A stretch of 64,000 nucleotides of DNA. Source: Saprospiraceae bacterium (GTDB lineage: Bacteria; Bacteroidota; Bacteroidia; Chitinophagales; Saprospiraceae). The position numbers were made by a program, and so were the translations under genes. The stretch lies in contig JADJWN010000011.1 of assembly GCA_016716335.1 (NCBI GenBank), forward strand, positions 69,499 through 133,498. The letters run 5' to 3'. Positions 58,291 to 64,000 of this stretch are shown here, in pieces. Numbering within the stretch: the stretch's first letter is position 1; each line of letters begins with the position of its first letter. The notes beneath the pieces were generated by a model that had not been told where the DNA came from, searched no databases, and was given only the letters and a program-made list of their open reading frames with translations.

Positions 58291-59190
58291 TTATTGAATG
58301 GATTTTTTGCCGGATGTGATTTCAAGAAATTCCGTTTCAAGTTTTTGTCTGCGTGCTGCAAAGTGATTCAGCACTATTCCCCGGTCAAATGCCATTTTAT
58401 TGATCAGTGCATAGTCCATATCTTCCGCAACAGTGATCTCCAGCCAGCGGTTTTTGACGGCATAAGACTTTACAAAGGGTAGCTCTCTGACAAATTGTAT
58501 CAGTTTTTCCATGTCATTGGAGGCGAGCTCTACGGTAATGTCATGGCTGATCAGGGCTCCTACCGGTCCGTTGGCAAGCAATTTTCCTTTTTTAAGGATG
58601 GCGACATGGGTACATATCTTTTCCACTTCATCCAGCATATGAGAGGCCATAATGACGGTTTTGCCCATACCGGCTATTTTCAGCAGTATGCTACGGACCT
58701 CTGCTATACCCTGAGGGTCAAGACCATTGGTAGGCTCGTCAAATATGAGCACTTCCGGATCACCGATCAGAGTGGCAGCTATGGCCAGTCTTTGCTTCAT
58801 GCCCAGAGAGTAAGTACTGAAACGGGATTTGCGTCGGTCTTTGAGTCCTGTCAGTTCGAGGAGTGCATTCGTATCGCTTTGCACACCCTTAATATGCTGT
58901 ATGATATCCAGATTCTGATCCGCATTGAGGTATGGATAAAAATTGGGTGTCTCCAGTATGGCCCCGATTTTATAGCGGTGTTTTTCTCCATATGCATTCT
59001 CAAACCAGGTAAAATGCCCGCTGTCTGCCCTGAGGATACCCAGGATGATACCAAGCGTTGTAGTCTTGCCGCTGCCATTGGGACCCAGAATGCCATAAAT
59101 ACTTCCTTTTTCGATCTGCAGGGATAATTCATTCAATGCGGCAATTCTTCCGTATTTTTTACTCACATTATCTATGGTAAGGACATTCAT
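58291..59190 (-). CDS. ABC transporter ATP-binding protein
   Basis: The 299-residue cytoplasmic ATPase has all motifs: Walker A GPNGSGKTT, Q-loop GAILETPNFYPYL, signature YSLGMKQRLAIA (a variant of LSGGQ), Walker B EVLIFDEPTNGLDP and the switch histidine in VIMASHML. The C-terminal extension (about 220-299) is typical for ABC-2 partners of the CcmA/NatA type. The permease gene follows at once, so the pair probably exports a lipid, peptide or drug; the substrate cannot be told. Start at the ATG at 59190. Confidence 0.95.
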   Translation of the reverse strand: MNVLTIDNVSKKYGRIAALNELSLQIEKGSIYGILGPNGSGKTTTLGIILGILRADSGHFTWFENAYGEKHRYKIGAILETPNFYPYLNADQNLDIIQHIKGVQSDTNALLELTGLKDRRKSRFSTYSLGMKQRLAIAATLIGDPEVLIFDEPTNGLDPQGIAEVRSILLKIAGMGKTVIMASHMLDEVEKICTHVAILKKGKLLANGPVGALISHDITVELASNDMEKLIQFVRELPFVKSYAVKNRWLEITVAEDMDYALINKMAFDRGIVLNHFAARRQKLETEFLEITSGKKSIQ

Positions 59191-59568
59191 ATCCTGTAAT
59201 TTTTGATTTTTGAGTCAAAAGTAAATGTTCCTGACAATCGGAGGTGGTTTTTTGGACAAACTGCAATAAACCCGGTGATAATGGTAGATAAAACCTCTGA
59301 ATGTGATAAAAAAAGGCTACCAGAGACCCTGAAAGATGCTGTCGCCGAGCAAACAAATATTGTTTTGTACCCTTATCGTCCTGTATGCAATGTTAAAGAA
59401 TGTTAACAATAGATAAATATGGGGTTTTTTAATTTTTAATACAAAGAAAATCAAGTATATATATAAGATTTACACATCATTAACACTTGAAAAAAATTGC
59501 AAAAAAATATAGTGTGAAAAAAATTCCATCATACCTTTGTGCCATTATTAATTTTAAAATTTTTAGAA
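59191..59568. other. 378-base divergent intergenic region
   Basis: No gene is supported. The right half is very AT-rich and contains the lipoprotein promoter (TACCTTTG at 59532-59539). No TAnnTTTG was recognised for the divergent ABC operon. Confidence 0.45.
59532..59539 (+). promoter_or_regulatory. -7 element TACCTTTG of the alanine-rich lipoprotein gene
   Basis: A full TAnnTTTG match about 30 bases before the ATG at 59569, with an A/T-only leader like that of HU. The -33 element is weak (GTG at 59512). Confidence 0.65.
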
Positions 59569-60114
59569 ATGAAAAATCTTTTATTGTTGGTTTTACCATT
59601 CGTTTTGTTCTCATGTAAGTCAGGTGTAGAAGCTCACAAAGCTGCTATCGAAGAATTAGGTACTAACTGGGATGCTGCTACTACAGCTGTAACTGGTTTT
59701 GCAGAAGCTTTGACTGCTGAAGTAAATTCTTTCAACGCTGTTAAGGAAGCTACCATGCTTACTGAAGATGCTCAGAAAATGCTGAAAGGAGATGCTGCTG
59801 CCAAGTACACTGAAGCAGTAAACGCTTTCAATACTGCAACTGCTGGTTACGGTGCTATCCAGACTGAATTGAATGACTTCGTTACTATGTGGACTGAAAA
59901 GGCTGCTGCTGTAACTGCTCTGAAAGATGGTTTGGCTGCCGGTAAAATTGAAGGTGATGTAAACGCTCAGATTACTGAACTTTCTGGTCTTGTTACCAAA
60001 GCTAATGAGTCTTTGGCTGCATGGCAGGCAAAGCAGGCTGAAGTAAAGGCTGCATCTGAAGCTGCTGCTGAAACTTTGAAGGCTGCTTACGAAATGGTTA
60101 AGCCTAAGAAATAA
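59569..60114 (+). CDS. Abundant alanine-rich coiled-coil lipoprotein
   Basis: The 181-residue product starts at MKNLLLLVLPFVLFSC with lipidation at Cys16. The mature part is alanine-rich and almost wholly helical (EALTAEVNSFNAVKEATM, WQAKQAEVKAASEAAAETLK), ending KPKK. I know no named family; in composition it recalls Lpp-type lipoproteins, with the basic end possibly near peptidoglycan. The codon choice is narrow (GCT dominates for alanine, GAA for glutamate), unlike neighbouring genes but like HU, which suggests very high expression. A strong -7 element upstream and a hairpin terminator downstream make it a single-gene unit. The 59539 in-frame start is rejected, since it lies inside the promoter. 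Confidence 0.85.
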   Translation: MKNLLLLVLPFVLFSCKSGVEAHKAAIEELGTNWDAATTAVTGFAEALTAEVNSFNAVKEATMLTEDAQKMLKGDAAAKYTEAVNAFNTATAGYGAIQTELNDFVTMWTEKAAAVTALKDGLAAGKIEGDVNAQITELSGLVTKANESLAAWQAKQAEVKAASEAAAETLKAAYEMVKPKK

Positions 60115-60133
60115 TAACAATAATTGCAGATAT

Positions 60134-60170
60134 AAAAAAGCCTGTCAGGGTACTCTTGGCAGGCTTTTTT
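60134..60170 (+). terminator. Rho-independent terminator of the alanine-rich lipoprotein gene
   Basis: An 8-base-pair stem GCCTGTCA / TGGCAGGC (one G-T pair) at 60140-60164 with a 9-base loop, A-run before and six T residues after. Confidence 0.88.
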
Positions 60171-60198
60171 GTTGTGCTGAATTGTCAGCAACTTTTCT

Positions 60199-60206
60199 TA
60201 TTTTTG
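60199..60206 (+). promoter_or_regulatory. -7 element TATTTTTG before the small outer-membrane protein gene
   Basis: A full TAnnTTTG match 41 bases before the ATG at 60248; a TTG at 60172-60174 lies 24 bases upstream, slightly beyond the usual spacing. Confidence 0.4.
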
Positions 60207-60247
60207 TTTCGGGTCGTATTATTTATCCAAATCTTAAGTTTAAGTCC

Positions 60248-60822
60248 ATGAAAATCAGGCTCTTCACTTTCCTGCTGCTTTATGTCGGCAATATCCTCTA
60301 CGGGCAATCCGTGTCCCGAGATTTGTATTACCTGTCCGGAGCATTGAACTTTGGCAATTATTTCGGGACAGATCTGAATATAGAGTATATCCTCAAAGGC
60401 AAAACATCCTTCAAAGCAGGGCTGATTTCCACCGGTAAGAATGTGCAGGATCTCCCCGAAGATTTTTCCACCATTCAGGCTAAGCCAACAGAGCAGTTTG
60501 GAGCAATATATTTTTGTGCAGGTACTGTCATTTACCCTGCTGCGTCAAAAAAAATACGGTTAAATCTCTCAGCCGGACCGGCATTAGGTCTGCATTACCT
60601 TCCCTATGGGTTTTATAAAGTGCCTTCATCTCCTAATCCTGATTTTTATTTTTGGGAGACAGAAAAAAAGCGGTTTCCGGCATTGGTGATACATCCGGAA
60701 CTGGACTGCCTCTGCATAAATTTTTCGGCATTTCTGTTAGCCCTATCTTTGTGGCAGGTAGTGAGGTAAGTTATTACGGAATTTCACTTGGCGGCATGAT
60801 AGGTAAGCTGCGGGTGGAGTAA
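60248..60822 (+). CDS. Small outer-membrane beta-barrel protein (frameshifted near the 3' end)
   Basis: From MKIRLFTFLLLYVGNILYGQ (a signal peptide) the frame runs 191 residues if one base is restored near 60709-60711; the joined end then reads HKFFGISVSPIFVAGSEVSY and closes with GGMIGKLRVE. Without the repair the frame ends at 60769 with an unrelated tail. Alternating polar and hydrophobic residues with aromatic ends (FGNYFGTDLNIEYIL, GAIYFCAGTVIYPA) fit an eight-stranded outer-membrane barrel. No family name can be given. The IS66 element was inserted 81 bases after its stop codon, so the gene itself is not disrupted by it. Confidence 0.7.
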
Positions 60823-60895
60823 TTTTATATCATCCCAGTGAGTATTTATTAATCTTTCGGTCAATCCAATATTAAACCCACGCCTTCTGAAGTTA

Positions 60896-60903
60896 GCTGT
60901 TTT
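60896..60903. repeat. 8-bp target site duplication, left copy
   Basis: GCTGTTTT directly before the left end of the IS66 element; an exact copy follows the right end at 63320-63327. Eight bases is the usual target duplication of IS66 elements. Confidence 0.93.
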
Positions 60904-60928
60904 GTAAGCATTCGACAAAGTACAAGGG
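60904..60928. repeat. Left terminal inverted repeat of the IS66 element
   Basis: Begins GTAAGCAT, the usual IS66 terminal motif, and pairs with the right end at 63295-63319 in about 17 of the first 20 positions. Confidence 0.85.
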
Positions 60929-60934
60929 GATAGA

Positions 60935-62483
60935 TCATTCTTGGTTTTTATATGAGGCAGGGGTGAGGGTCTCAATGGCATTGATATTTGTGTCGGGCAC
61001 TTTTTTCAAAAACCAATACAAGTACTCGTATGGATTTATATCCTGCGACTTGCAGTTGGTCAATACTGTGTAGAATGTGGCTATGTTCAATGCTGCTTCA
61101 TGCCCTCCTGCAAACAGATAGTTTTTCCTCCCTAATGCCAGGGGGCGTATGGCATTTTCCACCAGATTGTTGTCTATCTCCACATCTCCGGTACCGGCAT
61201 ACCGTATCAGGCTTTGCCATCGCCTGGTGGTGTAGCTCAATGCCTTGCCTATGGGTGACGACGGACTTACAGTGAGTGAATGCCGGTCTATCCAGCTTTT
61301 CAGCTCTTCGAGTATGGGTACTGATTTTTCTGCACGAAAGGCTTTGCGTTGACCGGTACTGTATTGTTGCGTCCGGCAATGCTCCTCGACCTTGTACAAT
61401 TGCTGTATCATCGTCAATGCCGTATGGGCTAGTGCCTGATCGTTGGCAGTGGCTTCGACAAATTTTCTCCTGGCATGTGCCCAGCAATTGTAATGCTCCA
61501 CCTCCGCCATGATGCGGTCTATGGTTTCATATACGGTGTATCCGTCACTTTGTATCTTGCCTTTGTAATCCCTCAGCATCTCCGCAGGTCCTGCCCGACC
61601 ACGGCCGTGCCGGTACTCAAAGTACCCTGACTTACTCACCGGATCCACTATGACCCACATATAGCCCTGATGGGTCGTACCTTTTTTGACAAACATTACT
61701 TTTATGGTGCTTTCGTCCATCTGTATGTAACCGCTTTGCAATATCTGTTTTTTGATACATTCGGCTACCGGACGCAGCAATTCGGCAATGCGATGCACCC
61801 AGTTGTTCATCGTAGAGGGGGAGATTACCACTCCCTGTCTTTTGTATATCTGCTGCTGACGGTATTCCGGGCAGATGATCCACATATTTGGATACTACCA
61901 CCTGTGCCAGCAGGCTCTCATCGGCTTCGCATTTCGGCAGGGCCTCGGACGGCAACTCTGCTACACGGATCTGGCCCGTGCTGGTGTTTTTGTATTTGGG
62001 CCTTATGATGCACTTTACATACAGCTTCTGGATGTCTATGGCCAGCTTTCGGGTGATTTCCTTACCTATCTCCACTTCGCCTTCCTGACACTCCAGTGTC
62101 AAATACTCCTCTCTTACTTCCAGGTGACCACAGCCTTCGATTAGCTGACGCCCTTTATGTCGGGTCTTCTTACGCTCGTAGCTGATGGTCTGTTTTTCAG
62201 CCTCGGGGGCAGGTGCGCCAACCTGCTCTGCAGGGGACTCTCCCGGTGATTCTTCACAGGCGGATTCCAATATGGAAAATATGGTGAGCTGTCTGTCATC
62301 TGCCGGCACAAACCTCTCTGACTTGCTGTTATAAATCTGCTTGCGAAACAAATCAAGCTGATATTGCAGTGCCAGCACTTTTTCCTGCATAGACGCATAC
62401 TTGTCCAAAAGCTGCTGGTTGAGGTCTTTTAATGCTGTATTTTCTGCTAACAGTGCTTCGTAACTCATAGCATAAAGATACAA
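60935..62483 (-). CDS. tnpC: IS66 transposase TnpC (frameshifted)
   Basis: Joined over an extra base in the CCC run at 61869-61871, the transposase has 515 residues, normal for IS66. The N-terminal leucine-zipper helix (LAENTALKDLNQQLLDKYAS) is followed by a zinc-finger-like region, a central DDE_Tnp_IS66 domain with the first aspartate in YIQMDESTIKVMF, the second in IQSDGYTVYE, and the glutamate in VEIDNNLVENAIRPLALGRK, and the C-terminal LFAGGHEAALNIATFYTVL. At the break, KYVDHLP should continue as EYRQQQIYKRQGVVIS. All catalytic residues are present in the downstream part. Confidence 0.93.
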
Positions 62484-62564
62484 CCTCTGCTATATATATG
62501 CAAGTATTTTATAATTTGTTTTCTGCTTTTTTCTACTGTTTTTTTCAGCCGTTTATTATGCTTT

Positions 62565-62975
62565 TTATACCGTCCCGCTACCACCGGTGACTTCTGCCAT
62601 AGGTGTGCCTTGAAGCCCCGGTGGGTTTGTCGGCCTATATCTGAGTCTGTGGTGCAATCCCACCAAAGATATGCCGCTCAGCAGCATCACCAAATGCTGG
62701 TAGCTGATCTCATACTTTATCTCTCCCTCCACTGAGGTCAGTGATTCAAATCGCCCCCGCTCCAGCCGCTTCATGTACACCACAAATCCGTCTCCGTCCC
62801 ACACCAGCATCTTGACAGTCTGATAACTCTTAGAGAAAAACACATACACCGAACCATCCATCGGATCTGCTTTCAACTCCTGCCGTACAATCCCGCCCAG
62901 ACTCCACAATCCCTTGCGCATATCCACACTGCTGCGGTACAGGTAAAACCTCTGATGTGACCCAAAACCTATCAT
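62565..62975 (-). CDS. tnpB: IS66 accessory protein TnpB
   Basis: The 136-residue protein is the conserved IS66 Orf2 product: FYLYRSSVDMRKGLWSLGGI, GSVYVFFSKSYQTVKMLVWD and GDGFVVYMKRLERGRFE are family signatures. Its exact role in transposition is unknown, although it is needed. The start overlaps the tnpA stop (ATGA at 62972-62975), as usual for translationally coupled tnpA-tnpB. The end GTPMAEVTGGSGTV is a little longer than average. This frame is intact. Confidence 0.95.
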   Translation of the reverse strand: MIGFGSHQRFYLYRSSVDMRKGLWSLGGIVRQELKADPMDGSVYVFFSKSYQTVKMLVWDGDGFVVYMKRLERGRFESLTSVEGEIKYEISYQHLVMLLSGISLVGLHHRLRYRPTNPPGLQGTPMAEVTGGSGTV

Positions 62976-63249
62976 CTGACCAATGCCAAGAGCATACCCA
63001 CCTCAGATAGAGCTGCCGGTATATGTATTTTTATTCCTCCGGGATATTCGATGATTATATGGAGGTGTGGTGCAGCAGCAGCATCACTATCTCCCTGAAC
63101 TTCGAAGAGGTGCTCCAGCATTGATTTCTCAACCAATAACTCAGGGTACTCTCTTTGAGCTCCTTATCAAGCACAGATGCCTTGATGCTTTGTCCGCTCT
63201 GATGAAATTGATCTAATATCCGGGATCTTTGCTCCATACTGTATCTCAT
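62972..63249 (-). CDS. tnpA: IS66 protein TnpA, helix-turn-helix (frameshifted)
   Basis: The first IS66 gene encodes a small DNA-binding protein. It begins MRYSMEQRSRILDQFHQSGQ with a helix-turn-helix running to LSYWLRNQ. One A appears to be missing near 63121; with it the frame continues MLEHLFEVQGDSDAAAAPHL and ends IHIPAALSEVGMLLALVR, giving 92 residues, and its stop TGA overlaps the tnpB start. As written, the frame stops at 63055 after an unrelated tail. The pairing with tnpB by ATGA supports the repaired version. Confidence 0.85.
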
Positions 63250-63294
63250 ATCTTATTTTTGACCCAAAGTTAAGCCACCTCATCTGGACGAAAA

Positions 63295-63319
63295 GGGATG
63301 TACTTTGTGGGATGCTTAC
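63295..63319. repeat. Right terminal inverted repeat of the IS66 element
   Basis: On the minus strand it starts GTAAGCATCCCACAAAGTAC and matches the left end at 60904. Confidence 0.85.
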
Positions 63320-63327
63320 GCTGTTTT
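63320..63327. repeat. 8-bp target site duplication, right copy
   Basis: GCTGTTTT, identical to the copy at 60896-60903. Confidence 0.93.
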
Positions 63328-63404
63328 GTAAAGAAATACAAATACTAACCTTAAGATGTACATGGATGACTTGACTTGATTTTGACTAATAAAATTGCTT
63401 CCAA

Positions 63405-63920
63405 TTATTTAATGATGAGAATCTTTCCAGTTAAAACATTTTTTGTTGTGCTGATTGCAAGATAAAAATAGACTCCATGTGCAAGATTATCAATACGCAG
63501 GGCTTGCCCTTTCATATAGTTATTGATGTGAAACTCCTTTATTCCTTGAGAATTAAAAAATAAATTTCCAGATAGTCTGATTACATTAGTCACACTATAT
63601 AAAAAATTGCAGCTTGTGGTGAGATTCTCGTTAGCATCTCTGATGTCATTAATGTAATCATATTTCGTCATAAATAGTGTTGAATCATGATCTGAAAACA
63701 AAACTATTGCAAGGCTATCAGACAATCCAGCTGCTTTGAATATTTTAGCAGATGGCCCTTCAATTTCAGTTAAATCGCCTAATGCATTATATAACCAATA
63801 ATGAAAACCATCAGATTCTCTTATCCTCAAAATAAATTTATCAGCCCTGACACTTAAAATGGATGTGTTAACGGAGGCAATTATGTCGTGATGAATTTTG
63901 ATTTTGTGTTTTTTGATCAT
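63405..63920 (-). CDS. C-terminal part of a secreted protein with T9SS-like sorting tail
   Basis: A 171-residue frame ends in SVTNVIRLSGNLFFNSQGIK ... LAHGVYFYLAISTTKNVLTG and KILIIK, a type A sorting domain. It begins MIKKHKIKIHHDIIASVNTS with no signal peptide, so the true gene almost certainly starts beyond the right window edge. Upstream, a different frame is open from the edge to 63959 (ending AHDPSDKVVLF), and a third leads from there to the A-run near 63914. Two single-base indels in the runs at 63962-63967 and 63911-63916 would join all three. The N-terminal part and function are unknown. Confidence 0.65.
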   Translation of the reverse strand: MIKKHKIKIHHDIIASVNTSILSVRADKFILRIRESDGFHYWLYNALGDLTEIEGPSAKIFKAAGLSDSLAIVLFSDHDSTLFMTKYDYINDIRDANENLTTSCNFLYSVTNVIRLSGNLFFNSQGIKEFHINNYMKGQALRIDNLAHGVYFYLAISTTKNVLTGKILIIK

Positions 63921-64000
63921 TTGAAATTAACACAGTTGTCTGTCCTTTGAACATCAGGTTAAAAAAGTACCACTTTATCGGAAGGATCATGCGCAAATCC

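Larger units (their letters stand above)
60904..63319 (-). mobile_element. Complete IS66-family insertion sequence (2416 bp)
   Basis: The element carries the three genes of the IS66 family in the order tnpA, tnpB, tnpC on the minus strand. Its ends are imperfect inverted repeats: GTAAGCATTCGACAAAGTAC at the left and GTAAGCATCCCACAAAGTAC read inward from the right (63319). The first eight and the last nine of these 20 bases agree. Exact 8-bp direct repeats GCTGTTTT flank it. The undamaged duplication indicates a recent insertion. As the sequence stands, tnpA and tnpC each carry one frameshift, so the copy would be immobile unless these are consensus errors. It sits in a non-coding gap and breaks no gene. 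Confidence 0.95.

Noticed and set aside
61860..61900. Programmed frameshifting in the IS66 transposase
   Set aside because: IS66 tnpC is normally one continuous frame, there is no slippery heptamer with a stimulating structure, and similar one-base breaks occur in ordinary genes of the window.
1..64000. tRNA, rRNA or CRISPR features
   Set aside because: No cloverleaf-like T-loop context, rRNA core segments or regularly spaced repeats were found on reading either strand; a covariance-model search could still reveal a small RNA.

Overview
The window comes from a member of the Bacteroidota, most likely a Saprospiraceae-like environmental bacterium. The evidence is a type IX secretion (T9SS) translocon gene (sprA), at least five secreted proteins ending in T9SS type A sorting domains plus one that is cut by the right window edge, promoters of the TTTG-N17-23-TAnnTTTG type, Bacteroidota families such as DUF4292 and DUF4403, and a secreted cohesin-like/leucine-rich-repeat protein of a style common in Lewinella/Haliscomenobacter relatives. 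The phylum is secure; the family is an inference. No rRNA, tRNA or CRISPR array was recognised.

Layout. 1-5.2 kb: the 5' part of sprA preceded by ruvA, minus strand. 5.8-9.1 kb: a polyamine operon (arginine decarboxylase, agmatinase, deoxyhypusine-synthase-like enzyme). 9.4-11.4 kb: a large secreted LRR protein broken by two frameshifts. 12-19.6 kb: a GH3/serine hydrolase fusion divergent from an oppABC-like uptake system without its ATPases. 20 kb: HU. 20.5-27.8 kb, minus strand: a T9SS cargo protein, an envC-like/DUF4292/TPR envelope operon, and a secreted esterase overlapping fbp. 28-29.8 kb: an OmpA-like protein next to a membrane protein with two helix-hairpin-helix repeats. 29.9-34.9 kb, minus strand: MFS transporter, polysaccharide deacetylase, lipoproteins, TraB/GumN protein, rlmB. 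35-38.6 kb: an M36 metalloprotease exported by T9SS. 39-44.5 kb: a tripartite RND efflux operon. 44.9-46.9 kb: a PKD/BNR-type T9SS cargo protein. 47-50.8 kb: the glycerol operon glpK-glpD-glpF. 51-54 kb: purine nucleoside phosphorylase and a secreted GH65 enzyme. 54-57 kb: an outer-membrane barrel/TPR/SPOR protein co-transcribed with a DUF4403 lipoprotein. 57.3-59.2 kb: gamma-carbonic anhydrase and an ABC-2 transporter. 59.6-60.8 kb: an alanine-rich lipoprotein with strong codon bias and a small outer-membrane protein. 60.9-63.3 kb: a complete IS66 element with matching terminal repeats and an exact 8-bp target duplication. 63.4 kb to the end: the 3' part of another secreted protein.

How the genes fit together. 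Much of the window serves the cell envelope: T9SS export and its cargo, peptidoglycan turnover (GH3/serine hydrolase, EnvC-like, SPOR, OmpA), efflux and lipoproteins. The rest is central metabolism (polyamines, glycerol, gluconeogenesis, purine salvage).

A striking technical feature is that nine single-base indels split genes whose two halves are otherwise well preserved and join at normal family length (for example the RND pump at 1035 residues). This points to consensus errors or very recent mutations, so each of these pairs is reported as one gene.
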